A DNA stretch of 64,000 bases from positions 3,445,658 through 3,509,657 of the forward strand of contig NZ_CP042913.1 in the NCBI RefSeq assembly GCF_008065115.1. Reading direction: 5' to 3'. This stretch comes from Bythopirellula goksoeyrii (GTDB taxonomy: Bacteria > Planctomycetota > Planctomycetia > Pirellulales > Lacipirellulaceae). The position numbers and the translations under genes are program-made. This document shows, piece after piece, positions 1 to 8,689 of the stretch. Positions within the stretch are counted from its first letter, which is position 1; every line of letters begins with the position of its first letter. The notes beneath the pieces were generated by a model. It was given only the letters and a program-made list of their open reading frames with translations, ran no database searches and had not been told where the DNA came from.

Positions 1-49
1 TGGTTTAGAGAAAATAAGACGCCCTCCGGTTGACTGGCTCCAATCGGAA

Positions 50-373
50 TTAAGAATCCTTACCTCCAAAAATACTCTCTAAATCCCTGGCTGCGTGGAG
101 TACGCGAACTATTTCAATTTCTTCCGATAGGATGCGGTAATAGATCAGATAGTTTTTGAAACTCGCTACAGACCAAACGCGGATTCCTTCGAGAAGCGGG
201 TTAGCAAACCTGCAAGAGCCTCCTATTTCTGGAGTTCTCTGTAAGATTAGTAGCGTGGCGTCAAACGCATCAAGAAACTTGATCGCTGCTGGAGGGTTCC
301 TGCTGTTCAAGAAAAGCGCGCAATGGGATACGTCTTTTTCTGCGGCACTTCGCAGACGTATCGGTAACTTCAT
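50..373 (-). CDS. ParE/RelE-type toxin
   Basis: A 107-residue basic protein of the ParE/RelE superfamily: toxins of this family poison gyrase or cleave mRNA on the ribosome, and the sequence alone does not say which. Seen: N-terminal helix with the family pattern RSAAEKDV, a central strand region (GIRVWSV), the tyrosine-containing segment YLIYYRI, and a C-terminal strand ending in VLHAARD, which is the usual RelE/ParE ending. Length fits the family. Its ATG overlaps the TGA of the upstream antitoxin by four bases (370-373), so translation is probably coupled. The gene is intact; activity is untested. Confidence 0.85.
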   Translation of the reverse strand: MKLPIRLRSAAEKDVSHCALFLNSRNPPAAIKFLDAFDATLLILQRTPEIGGSCRFANPLLEGIRVWSVASFKNYLIYYRILSEEIEIVRVLHAARDLESIFGGKDS

Positions 374-648
374 GGATTCTTGCCCATCGTCTGGACAGTG
401 ACCTTCTGTTTAAGTTCAGCAAGAACCTCTGGTGACCAGTGACGCCCGGGTTCACTCGCCAAGCCTTCTTCGAGAAGTGAGGCTACGTGGGGATCATCGC
501 TAATTTCTCGAGTAATTTTTTGGTGTTGTTGGTCGGCAGCGACCAGTGCTTGCACGTATTGATCGGGTGACGCGAAACGGCCTGCTGCAATTTGGGCACC
601 GACATATTCCCCAATCGCATCCGGCAAGTTGATCTGAAATTCTGACAT
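370..648 (-). CDS. ParD-like ribbon-helix-helix antitoxin
   Basis: A 92-residue protein with a short N-terminal beta strand (MSEFQINLPD) followed by two helices, the ribbon-helix-helix DNA-binding layout of ParD/CC2985-type antitoxins, and a C-terminal part expected to wrap the toxin. It precedes and overlaps the ParE-like gene by four bases, the normal antitoxin-first order. The start is well supported: an AGGAGG sequence lies five bases upstream of the ATG on the minus strand. A palindrome sits just upstream of that site (661-684), consistent with autorepression by the antitoxin or by the complex. The family assignment is from layout and motif, not from a search. Confidence 0.8.
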   Translation of the reverse strand: MSEFQINLPDAIGEYVGAQIAAGRFASPDQYVQALVAADQQHQKITREISDDPHVASLLEEGLASEPGRHWSPEVLAELKQKVTVQTMGKNP

Positions 649-660
649 GAGAACCTCCTG

Positions 661-686
661 GAATAGAAATCATTGCTTCTATTCTA
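661..686 (-). promoter_or_regulatory. Palindromic operator and -10 region of the toxin-antitoxin operon
   Basis: Perfect 8-bp inverted repeat GAATAGAA (661-668) / TTCTATTC (677-684) with an 8-bp spacer. It lies directly upstream of the antitoxin Shine-Dalgarno sequence. A TAGAAT hexamer on the minus strand (681-686) resembles a -10 box and overlaps the outer arm, so a bound repressor would block the promoter. ParD-type antitoxins bind such palindromes; that this one does is inference. Confidence 0.5.
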
Positions 687-875
687 ACAACTCCATAAGA
701 ATCGGCAAAATGCTATTCTTCGGCTCCCCAAAAAGGGATTCAGCAGCAGGTTTTCTCTATCCATCCAATTTATCGGCGATAGAATACATTCATGTAAGAT
801 CCTTCGTGGCCTTGTACCATAAGCAGGGTTCAATATCGGTTGGCTCTGTGGGAATAATATCGAGGAGAGAGAACC

Positions 876-1556
876 ATGAAACTTTTTCACGCAACTCCTT
901 CGCGGCGACAGTTTTTTAAGGGTGCAAACGCCACAGCAGCCGGGTTGGTGCTTCCCTCGTTCTGGAACGTGCGCGGAGCGTTTGCCGAGGCACTCACACT
1001 CACCCCGCGGCAAACCGAAGGGCCGTTTTATCCCGACCAACTGCCGCTCGACACCGACAACGACCTGTTCATTATCAACGACGGCATTACTCCCGCCATT
1101 GGAGAGATTACGCATCTCTCGGGAAGAATTCTCGATTCTTCCGGCAAGCCGCTGCGAAATGCATTGGTGGAAATCTGGCAGGTTGATGGAAAGGGAGTCT
1201 ACCTCCACACGGCTGATCGACATGCCCAGCGGGATGCCAATTTTCAGGGATTCGGCCGCTTTCTTACGGGTTCGACAGGGGAGTATTATTTCCGCACCGT
1301 GCGGCCGGTTCCTTACCCAGGCAGGACGCCTCATATCCACTTCAAGATCAAGCTGCCGAGTGAGAACGAATTGACTACACAATGCTACATCAAGGGCCAT
1401 CCGCAGAACGACCGCGATGGCGTGCTGCGTGGAATCCGTGAGCCTCAGCTGCGCGATTCGTTGATGGTGGACTTTGTGCCGATCAAAGATTCGCAGCTTG
1501 GCGAGTTGGCTGCTAAGTTTGATATTGTGCTGGGTGTAACACCGGGGGATGGGTAA
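876..1556 (+). CDS. Tat-exported intradiol ring-cleavage dioxygenase (protocatechuate/catechol type)
   Basis: A 226-residue protein of the intradiol dioxygenase family, which opens catechol-type rings between the two hydroxyls using Fe(III). Seen: a Tat signal (SRRQFF at residues 9-14, then a hydrophobic stretch ending near residue 37), the family start LTPRQTEGPFY, the core LVEIWQVDGKGVY, and the metal-binding segment PYPGRTPHIHFK, which holds one tyrosine and two histidines of the Tyr2His2 iron site; the other tyrosine is probably in GVYLH. A GAGGAGAG sequence upstream supports the ATG. It is a single-gene unit facing the large minus cluster and ends eight bases from the last gene of that cluster. 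Export of the enzyme is unusual for a catabolic dioxygenase, though such Tat-tagged paralogues are known. The substrate cannot be told. Confidence 0.85.
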   Translation: MKLFHATPSRRQFFKGANATAAGLVLPSFWNVRGAFAEALTLTPRQTEGPFYPDQLPLDTDNDLFIINDGITPAIGEITHLSGRILDSSGKPLRNALVEIWQVDGKGVYLHTADRHAQRDANFQGFGRFLTGSTGEYYFRTVRPVPYPGRTPHIHFKIKLPSENELTTQCYIKGHPQNDRDGVLRGIREPQLRDSLMVDFVPIKDSQLGELAAKFDIVLGVTPGDG

Positions 1557-1563
1557 AGTCCAC

Positions 1564-3549
1564 TCAGAATCGATTGAGCCCTGCAATCCAGCGACCGATA
1601 TTTTCTATGGTCGCGTCATCGAGGACAGTCCCAGCCGGGCGTTCGATCTGACTCACAGGATAACCTTCTTGGCGAAGTTGTTCGTTGTCGTGCTTTACAA
1701 GAGTAGCGAAAGTTGAGTTTCCCGGCAGGATCGAGAGTACCACAAGTTGGCCACCGGGGGAGTTGTCGGGAACCTGAAGCGTGCGCGGTAGGGGGGCATT
1801 GTCGGCGATGATACCGCTGAAGGTGCGGCGATCCTTAAAGGCTAGTGCGTAGGCAAGTTGGCCTCCCTTCTGTTGCCCCCCCAAGATAGTTTGGCGAGGA
1901 GTGGGGCGAAAGCGTATAGTAGCCAGCTTGACCAATTGCTGAAGATATTCCAAGTCTTCACTTTGCCAACCTGTCTCACTACCTGGGCGAGCAACGAGTA
2001 GGATGATGCCGTTCGTTTGACAGACCTTTTGCCAGGCGTCGAACATTGCCTCCTCGTCATCCCCTTTTTCAGAACTGAGCCAAATTAGCAGACCGGGACG
2101 TTGAGAGTCCGATAGCTTGGGTTGGAGGTAGTGGGCTTCTTGGGGAAATTCAGGAAGCTTGAGCAATTGCGGTTCGAGTGCTTTGAACTCTTCAGTGGAT
2201 GACTTGCTAGAAGTACGAAGGAGAGATTGGGAAAGGATTTCTTCAGGCAACGCGGAAAGTTTGGTTTGTAGAGACAACTCCTGGTCGCCACGCTGAAGTG
2301 AAACTTCCACGGTTTCGCCTGGTTGTAGGTTCAGCATTGCTGCCCAAGCCGCCGGAGCTGTGGGTACGGCGGTGGAGCCGATTTTCGTGATGCGGTCTCC
2401 GGCTCGAACACCAGCAACCTCTGCGGGGCTATTTGGCCAAACTTTGGCGACATCAATTCCTTCAGCTTTTCCGTCAGCTGCTGGCAATATGCCAAAGAAC
2501 GAATGACGATAGGGGGCAAGCTGGCCGGCAAGAGTGATTTCGGAGTCGAATTCCTCAGCCGTTTCTCCCGAGCCACGACGGAGCGAGAATGTTATGGAGT
2601 CGCCGGCGTATCGTGGTTTGAGGAGGAACTGCAATTGGGACTGGGTTTCCACAGCAGTCCCATCGGCAGCAACGATCGTGTCATTCGGCTGCCAACCAGC
2701 TTCAGCCGCAGGTGACGCTGGCCAAACGGTAGTGATCGTCGGTGGTTCGGTGTAGGAGCTTCCCGATTTCAGTCCGATTCCTAGTTTGCCGGGGAGAAGA
2801 TCTTCTCCTTCGCGCCAGCGATCTAGCATCGAGTAAACATGCTCTAGTGGCACGGCGAAGCCGATACCAGAGTCATAGAACTCCGCTCCTGCGACGGCGT
2901 TTTCCGGACCGCTATCACTTGATTGAGGTGACATGGGGACCAGAACCCCAAATACTCGGCCATGGATATCAACTAGAGGACCCCCATAATTTGCCGCCGA
3001 GATGTTGGCATCGGTTTGTACAACCCGGCCGTGCATACGATTGAGGGCGCTGATAATTCCAAGTGAGACATCCACTTTGTCAGTTTGAAACGTGCGGCCT
3101 AAGGCAATAGCCCATTGCCCGACGGCAAATTCGTCCGTAGGCACGGCTTCGGGAACTGGCAATGGCTCGTCAGAGTCCACTTTCAGCAACACCAGCATGC
3201 GATTTAGATCACGAGCTACCAGATTCGCTGAAACCTGTTTGCCGCTGGGAAGTCGCACGAGGATGGAACTGGGCTGTTGGGCGAAATTGAATGCACTGGA
3301 AACGACGTAACCGTCCGCAGTGATAATCAGACCTGAAAGTGGGCCTTGGCTGAGTTGAGTTTTACCGACCCGTTCCAATCCACCCACGGTGCGAATCTGC
3401 ACCACGGAGTCAGCTACTGCAGCAGTTGCCTGATGCGCGGCAGCGTTTTCGAGTGCATATTTGTACTCGGTGGCCAAAATGGATGTCTGAGATACAAGGC
3501 AGAGACTCAGGGCCACGATGCAAATTGGAAAGAGTCTATTCTTCTGCAT
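1564..3549 (-). CDS. Catalytically dead HtrA-like protein with two PDZ domains
   Basis: A 661-residue exported protein with an HtrA/S1C trypsin-like fold, two PDZ domains (roughly residues 255-340 and 350-440) and a C-terminal region of about 200 residues that I do not recognise. All three catalytic positions are replaced: aligned to the HtrA pattern GYVLTNNHVV the histidine is F87, the aspartate is M118, and the serine of GNSGG is Y188 (ANYGG). It should bind peptides without cutting them. The ATG at 3549 is preferred over a longer frame starting with TTG at 3579 because it begins a clean signal peptide and has GGAAGG a few bases upstream. It overlaps the preceding HtrA-like gene by 14 bases and is the last gene of the cluster. 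Confidence 0.8.
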   Translation of the reverse strand: MQKNRLFPICIVALSLCLVSQTSILATEYKYALENAAAHQATAAVADSVVQIRTVGGLERVGKTQLSQGPLSGLIITADGYVVSSAFNFAQQPSSILVRLPSGKQVSANLVARDLNRMLVLLKVDSDEPLPVPEAVPTDEFAVGQWAIALGRTFQTDKVDVSLGIISALNRMHGRVVQTDANISAANYGGPLVDIHGRVFGVLVPMSPQSSDSGPENAVAGAEFYDSGIGFAVPLEHVYSMLDRWREGEDLLPGKLGIGLKSGSSYTEPPTITTVWPASPAAEAGWQPNDTIVAADGTAVETQSQLQFLLKPRYAGDSITFSLRRGSGETAEEFDSEITLAGQLAPYRHSFFGILPAADGKAEGIDVAKVWPNSPAEVAGVRAGDRITKIGSTAVPTAPAAWAAMLNLQPGETVEVSLQRGDQELSLQTKLSALPEEILSQSLLRTSSKSSTEEFKALEPQLLKLPEFPQEAHYLQPKLSDSQRPGLLIWLSSEKGDDEEAMFDAWQKVCQTNGIILLVARPGSETGWQSEDLEYLQQLVKLATIRFRPTPRQTILGGQQKGGQLAYALAFKDRRTFSGIIADNAPLPRTLQVPDNSPGGQLVVLSILPGNSTFATLVKHDNEQLRQEGYPVSQIERPAGTVLDDATIENIGRWIAGLNRF

Positions 3550-4573
3550 TCTGGCCTTCCGCTTGCAATGTGACCTCAACGAGTTCTCCTTCGCGGAGAA
3601 CGCTCAACTCGAGTTCCTCGCGACTATCGAGGTAGGTCAATGCTTCTAAAAAGGCGCGACATGAAGAAATTTGCCGACCAGCGGCGAATACGACTAAATC
3701 ATCGGCTCGCAAACTAGCCCGTTCAGCGGGAGAACCTCGCCGCACTGCATCGATATAAGGAGGGGTAAATGGCAGCACATCGGGCACCAAACGAAGTCCC
3801 AGAAGTTCGCCAGTGAGCGATCGCTCCGGCAGTTGCGAAGGAGGCTCCCAATCAATACTATGGCCCTCGATCAGACCGTTCACACTCTCGGCAAAGCTGG
3901 CGGTCGGGAGGGCATAGTTGAGCCAAGTCCCGGTGACACGACTCTTGACCTCTTTGCCCAACAGACCAAGCAGATGCCCCTGCCAATCGACTAACGCACC
4001 GCCAGCAGCTCCCGGATTGTTTGCATAGGCGTCCACAACATAAACGTTGCCTTGATAGGCAGTTGTGAAGGCACCACGCCGCGCATCGAGCGGGGCAATC
4101 GCAGTGAGAGTTCCCTGCAGGACGCTGACCGGTTCGTCGCCTGTTGCGATGCCGTACAGATTGCTCAGCGCCAGAATCCGGTCGCCGACTTGGGCGGTCG
4201 TGTGGTTGTGCAGGTCAAAGTAAGGTAAGGATTCGTCTTCCAATGGAAGTTTCAGGACCGCAAGCTCCCGCACAGGGTCGCTTCCCAAATACTCTGGCTT
4301 GAAGCTGCGGCCGTCGTCCAAAACGACTGCCAGGTCGTCTGTGTCGAGTACGTAACTCAGTGCGGTGAGCACATGGCCGGTGGGAGAAATGAGTATCCCC
4401 GTTTGGTGGGCTTCAAGTTGACGAAGCCCTCCAGCGCCAAAGACTTTGACGACTTTGGTTTGTGCTTTGCGAACCACACTTGTCAGGGTACTTTCAGCGG
4501 CGCATGGGCTGAGGGCGAATAGCGACAGAGTAAGGAGTGCAATTAAATGGGTGGCGTACTTAAGCAGCTTCAT
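3536..4573 (-). CDS. Catalytically dead HtrA-like protein with one PDZ domain
   Basis: A 345-residue exported paralogue of the HtrA/S1C family. Signal peptide at residues 1-26 (ending SPCAAES). The trypsin-like domain is followed by one PDZ domain from about residue 255. The triad is lost: the His position of the HxVV motif is S73 (LTALSYVL), the Asp position is E103 (DPVRELAVLKL), and the nucleophile is A190 (NPGAAGGAL), while the surrounding scaffold is kept. It is therefore a pseudoprotease. The start at 4573 is chosen because its ATG shares a base with the TGA of the active HtrA gene upstream (TGATG), and because the longer frame starts with TTG and adds a segment that spoils the signal peptide. 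A role as adaptor or regulator of the adjacent active HtrA is inference. Confidence 0.82.
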   Translation of the reverse strand: MKLLKYATHLIALLTLSLFALSPCAAESTLTSVVRKAQTKVVKVFGAGGLRQLEAHQTGILISPTGHVLTALSYVLDTDDLAVVLDDGRSFKPEYLGSDPVRELAVLKLPLEDESLPYFDLHNHTTAQVGDRILALSNLYGIATGDEPVSVLQGTLTAIAPLDARRGAFTTAYQGNVYVVDAYANNPGAAGGALVDWQGHLLGLLGKEVKSRVTGTWLNYALPTASFAESVNGLIEGHSIDWEPPSQLPERSLTGELLGLRLVPDVLPFTPPYIDAVRRGSPAERASLRADDLVVFAAGRQISSCRAFLEALTYLDSREELELSVLREGELVEVTLQAEGQNAEE

Positions 4574-6351
4574 CAATTCGTCGCCCCCGGTTGTGATGGG
4601 GGATCGCCATCGGTGTGCCAAGAATCAATTTGCAATTCAGCAAACTTCCTATCGCCGTGCCGAACCAGCCAACGAGTTGGCAGTCTTCTGCCGGAGACTT
4701 CAGAAAATCCCGCGAAGCGAATCTCACATGGATCTGCGTCATCAGCCGGTTTGAGCTCCAGGCCCACAAGTTCACCGTCTTCAGGCAGGAAGAGTAATCG
4801 GAATTCAACTCCCCCGTAGATGCCCACGAGGCAATCGAGCATTTCACCCTTCGGCCCGGCTGGCAATTGTCCCAGGTAATAGACTTCACCAAACTGCTGG
4901 AGGCCTTTGTCGAGCATGCGCTGCCAAAGATGGAGCGTTAGCAGCAATCCTCCAGATCCGGGGGGACTGAGTTGCGATTCGAGATCTCCAGAAAAAACCG
5001 CTCCCGATTGGCCCATCGGCATGCGCATTTGACTTTGTTTGGCACCGAGCCGAATTTCGAACGGAGCATCATCCGCAAGAGTTCCGGCGATCTGCCAGTT
5101 GGTGCCCATCTTCTCCAGGGCATTCTTGCTAACGTAGTTCTGCCAAAGCTGTTGTTGCTTCTGGCTGTTGTACCAGTAGTTGGCGTAGCCGCGCACTTCT
5201 TCGTAGCGAGATGAAACAGCGAACGGAAGCTCTGGCTTGTCAGGCATCGAATCATGGATGTCTGGTAGCGGCGCATCTTCTTGTTCCTTTTCTGGCGGAG
5301 CGCCCTCGGGAGGCTCGCTCGGCAATTCGGCTTGTTTTTGGATTAGGTCGACCAGTTGGGCCGGGTCATGAAGACCAGGAAGTTGGAGCTCGACGAAATA
5401 ATTTTTCCCGTCGCGGCGAAATTCCAGAGGAACAGACCAGTCGCGGGGGTAGGTTCCTAGAGCGGTTTTTAGAGCATTCGCCGTTCGAATTTCTCGTCCG
5501 GCAAAATTCACAATCTGATCGCCGTAGCGTAATCCACGACGAAATGCATCGCTGGTATCGAGGATTTCGTCGACGACGACGCGACCAAGTTCTTCAGTGG
5601 AGACAGTGAAGCCGAGTGAGGCATGATCGACAATGCGGCCACTTTTGAGGTGCGACACGAAGCGTTTGATTTGATTGATTGAAATCGCATAGCCGACGCC
5701 GACATTCACTCGGCCCCGCTTCTCAAAGGAACCACGTCCGTTGATGCCGATCAGTCTGCCCTTTGCGTCGAACAAGGCACCGCCGGAGTTGCCCGGATTG
5801 ATCGCAGCGTCGGTCTGCAAGCAGTCGGCATACTCTAGTAGAGTTCCTGCTGGGTACTGGTAGCGATGAACACCCGAGATCATTCCCCAACTAATGGATG
5901 GGTGAAAATCGTCAGCTAACAGGAACGGATTGCCTGCGGTAAAGGCCCAGTCGCCGACTTTCACCTGATCGCTATCTCCAAGTTCGGCGACTGGAAAATC
6001 ATCACGGCCCAGTAGTTGAATCAGGGCAACATCGCCTACAGGATCAACTCCAACGACCACCGCATCATACAGTTGACCGTCGTTCAAGCCACATTTCATC
6101 GCAGCACCACAAGGGGCTACGACATGAAAGTTGGTCAGTGCAAAACCATCCGGCGAGATGATTACTCCGGAACCACCACCTTGTCCGGAGGGTTCCATAA
6201 TCGCTACCGCGGCAGCAGAGGCACGCTTGATGACATCGACCCGCTGCTGCTCTATGGCGAGCACTTCCGGCGCAGGGCTCGTCGGGGCAGCACCTGCATC
6301 AGCCTGCAGAGCAGGGGATAGAACACAACAACATAGCAAAAGCCATTTCAT
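4573..6351 (-). CDS. HtrA/DegP-type S1C serine protease with PDZ and C-terminal extension
   Basis: A 592-residue periplasmic serine protease. Signal peptide at residues 1-18. Complete triad: H76 (TNFHVV), D107 (DPVGDVALI) and S189 (NPGNSGGALFD). PDZ domain at about residues 240-325, then an acidic proline-rich linker (about 335-365) and a C-terminal domain of about 220 residues that I do not recognise. HtrA enzymes degrade or refold misfolded envelope proteins. It is the only catalytically complete member of a three-gene HtrA block; its stop overlaps the start of the next, inactive paralogue. Its own ATG overlaps the stop of the NPCBM-like gene by four bases (6348-6351). Confidence 0.9.
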   Translation of the reverse strand: MKWLLLCCCVLSPALQADAGAAPTSPAPEVLAIEQQRVDVIKRASAAAVAIMEPSGQGGGSGVIISPDGFALTNFHVVAPCGAAMKCGLNDGQLYDAVVVGVDPVGDVALIQLLGRDDFPVAELGDSDQVKVGDWAFTAGNPFLLADDFHPSISWGMISGVHRYQYPAGTLLEYADCLQTDAAINPGNSGGALFDAKGRLIGINGRGSFEKRGRVNVGVGYAISINQIKRFVSHLKSGRIVDHASLGFTVSTEELGRVVVDEILDTSDAFRRGLRYGDQIVNFAGREIRTANALKTALGTYPRDWSVPLEFRRDGKNYFVELQLPGLHDPAQLVDLIQKQAELPSEPPEGAPPEKEQEDAPLPDIHDSMPDKPELPFAVSSRYEEVRGYANYWYNSQKQQQLWQNYVSKNALEKMGTNWQIAGTLADDAPFEIRLGAKQSQMRMPMGQSGAVFSGDLESQLSPPGSGGLLLTLHLWQRMLDKGLQQFGEVYYLGQLPAGPKGEMLDCLVGIYGGVEFRLLFLPEDGELVGLELKPADDADPCEIRFAGFSEVSGRRLPTRWLVRHGDRKFAELQIDSWHTDGDPPSQPGATN

Positions 6352-7619
6352 TTGATCAGCCTGGCCTCCACAAGATGGAGTCGATCACCCAAATCAAGGT
6401 TGTCTCCATAGTCCACCAGAATCTGGAGTTTTTGCTTTCCAGCGATGTCTAAGTCGATGTTCAAGGGCCCCTGATTTCCGTCGATGGAACTCTCTAGCAG
6501 TGTTTCTCTGTCGGCGGTTATCGTGAGCAGGATGTTCCCCTGGGAGGCTGTCTCCGGATCGATTCCCGCAGAAGCGACAAACCGCCGCATTTCTCGAGGT
6601 AAACGATACTCCATTTCGGTGCGACTCCGCAGCGCCAGTCCTTTGGGATAGGTTTTCAACGTGATTCCTTCGGCATCGTCTTCCACTGGCCAGGCAAGCG
6701 TCAGAGGAGAGCCTTCAAACGAACTATCTCGGCGAGGCATTCCCAAACGTCCTAGTTGGTTGTCCGAGGTGGGAAGCTCAATGAGTGGAGTCCACTTTTC
6801 TCGCAGAGGTTGCATGTCGCTGAGGTAGGCTAGTTTGCCGACTGAGTAATCGGCAGCAGCAATTTCGTTCAAGCGAACCTCTAAGAGAATCCCTGATGTG
6901 GTTGTGACTTGCAAGTTTTCGCCGTTCCGCTCAATTTTTGCAGCAGGCAAACGACTTCCACTGCTGAGTTCTAGCCAGCAAAGAGGCTCCGCGATTTCTT
7001 CAGATTGAGCGTGATAGAACGTGAGGGCGGCAACCTTGGAAAGTTTGACAGGAATCGTTTCACCTTCCCACGTAAAGTCGACTTGAGAATCGGTAATGTC
7101 ATTGATCACACCGGTCAGAAAATCAACCTCGGCGGAAGATTTCTTGAGCAACACGAGAACGTCGCCAGTAAACTCTTTCTGTTCCCATTTGCTTTGCCAG
7201 GACTCAGTGGGCCGGCGGGACTGAGGGAACTCTACAAAACGAATCTGAGCCGTCGGAACCGTAAGAGGTACCGCTGAGAGGGGTGTTTCTAATGTGGCTT
7301 CATGGCCGATGACAACGAAGGTAGTTGCCGGGATACGCGAGCCATCTATTAACTCCACAGAGATATCCGAAGCGGTAGCTTTTCTTCTGGATGTCTGAAA
7401 CTCAATCCGGAGCAGTTCTTGTGGAGAGAACTTGGCGAGTTGATCTGCGTCTTTGAAGGATACGCTTTGAGTTGTCCATTCAATAAGTTCACCAGCCTGC
7501 TTCAAACCATCAAGGGTGCTTATTGTCACCATAGTTGGCTCAACGCATATCGCCAGATTTGACCACGCCAGGATGAATAGTCCAGTGAGGAAGCCGCGAT
7601 GTCGTACAATCTTATGCAT
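6348..7619 (-). CDS. Exported protein with C-terminal NPCBM-like domain
   Basis: A 423-residue protein with an N-terminal signal (about residues 1-25), a beta-rich middle with repeated phrases of the type 'LIDGSRIPA' and 'LSSGSRLPA' each followed by a hydrophobic strand, and a C-terminal part (about residues 315-423) resembling NPCBM, a putative carbohydrate-binding module common in planctomycetes: TYPKGLALRSRTEMEYRLP, then a strand ending ILLTITAD and LVDYGDNLDLGDRLHLVEARL. It probably binds glycan or another envelope ligand. Its TGA overlaps the ATG of the active HtrA gene, so the two are likely translationally coupled. Function is inferred from the C-terminal domain only. Confidence 0.7.
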   Translation of the reverse strand: MHKIVRHRGFLTGLFILAWSNLAICVEPTMVTISTLDGLKQAGELIEWTTQSVSFKDADQLAKFSPQELLRIEFQTSRRKATASDISVELIDGSRIPATTFVVIGHEATLETPLSAVPLTVPTAQIRFVEFPQSRRPTESWQSKWEQKEFTGDVLVLLKKSSAEVDFLTGVINDITDSQVDFTWEGETIPVKLSKVAALTFYHAQSEEIAEPLCWLELSSGSRLPAAKIERNGENLQVTTTSGILLEVRLNEIAAADYSVGKLAYLSDMQPLREKWTPLIELPTSDNQLGRLGMPRRDSSFEGSPLTLAWPVEDDAEGITLKTYPKGLALRSRTEMEYRLPREMRRFVASAGIDPETASQGNILLTITADRETLLESSIDGNQGPLNIDLDIAGKQKLQILVDYGDNLDLGDRLHLVEARLIK

Positions 7620-7637
7620 AGAATCCTAGCAGCGTGG

Positions 7638-8687
7638 CTACGGCGCTTGTCGTTTGGAGTTTTCGTCTGCCAGATCACGGAAGTACTGCTCAATCAACTG
7701 GCGATAGTGAGCGGGGAATTCTCGGCCAATCTGTTGAAGTGCTTCTTCGCGTTCTTTGGGAGGGAGGTCTCCCCAGCCCGCCTGATTGCCAATGTCCTTC
7801 TGGTCGACTTTTCCGGGCGCCTTGAGTGAAGGGAGTTGGCTGTCCTGCATAGGTGTGGAGCTTTGTGCAGAACCACTACTCGAGCTTGATTGCTGCTGTT
7901 GCTCTTCGATTTTCTTGATGAGGTCGTCCAATGAATCCACAACTCCTTTCTCAACTACCTGAACTTGCTTTCCGGCTTGCCCTAAGTCCAATCGACGCCG
8001 CACGTCGTTCATTCGCCGTGAGACGTGATCGAGCGATTCATCCTGAAGGCTGGCAAGATCTTGCTCGATTAGCTCAGCGACCTCACGGTAGCGGACAGGG
8101 ATCGCGTCCTCTTGTTCCAAAAGTTCCACCAGGGCAGCCCGACTGCGGTCGGGTTCGACTACTTGATGATGAGCTACCATACGACAGAACAGCAGACTGG
8201 CAGGGTCGACAACATCTTCGGGATCGATGTCGTCTAACATTGCCAAGGCGTCGTCGTATCTGGCATGTTGGGTGAGCCAGCGCGCCACATAGAGCCGCAC
8301 GTTTTCTTGGACCGATTCAGGGAGCTGACTCGAACTGAGCCAAGTCGTGTCTGGAGGAAGCGGCTCAAAGGATTGCTCGTTGCATTGAGCCAAAAGTTTG
8401 GCGACTTGTGGGTTCACAATTGCGGCGGTTTCGACGACTAAATCAAGAAGTGCGGGACCATCTGTGTCACGCAGGGACATTGACGGCCATAGTGTACGGG
8501 CTTCTTGGGACAAAGTCGGATTGACGGGCATATCGTCAATCCAAGAGAAGACCTGTTTGCGCACCGCTTCATAGGTCGGGGGATGCCATGAGGGTTCGAA
8601 GGTAAGTTGCCCAAGAGAGGCAGGCACCGCGAAGAGGCAAGCCAGGGGTAGCGCGGTAATCACGTTGAGACGGATGAAATGATTCAT
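7638..8687 (-). CDS. Exported protein of unknown function in MoxR/VWA cluster
   Basis: I do not recognise this 349-residue protein. It has a signal peptide (residues 1-26, ending ASLGQ), a helical middle (about 90-245) and a Gln/Ser-rich low-complexity stretch near residues 258-285, then a C-terminal segment containing WGDLPPKEREEALQQI. That last segment resembles short motifs seen at the end of proteins encoded beside MoxR/VWA genes in planctomycetes, where they follow a coiled-coil partner. It begins two bases after the stop of the Ser/Pro-rich coiled-coil gene, so the two are co-translated and may interact. Confidence 0.6.
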   Translation of the reverse strand: MNHFIRLNVITALPLACLFAVPASLGQLTFEPSWHPPTYEAVRKQVFSWIDDMPVNPTLSQEARTLWPSMSLRDTDGPALLDLVVETAAIVNPQVAKLLAQCNEQSFEPLPPDTTWLSSSQLPESVQENVRLYVARWLTQHARYDDALAMLDDIDPEDVVDPASLLFCRMVAHHQVVEPDRSRAALVELLEQEDAIPVRYREVAELIEQDLASLQDESLDHVSRRMNDVRRRLDLGQAGKQVQVVEKGVVDSLDDLIKKIEEQQQQSSSSSGSAQSSTPMQDSQLPSLKAPGKVDQKDIGNQAGWGDLPPKEREEALQQIGREFPAHYRQLIEQYFRDLADENSKRQAP

Positions 8688-8689
8688 TT

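Noticed and set aside
684-1586. 300-codon open frame on the minus strand over the dioxygenase
   Set aside because: It lies opposite the well-supported dioxygenase gene, has no recognisable domain, and its product looks like a shadow of the coding strand (Arg/Ser/Pro-rich).
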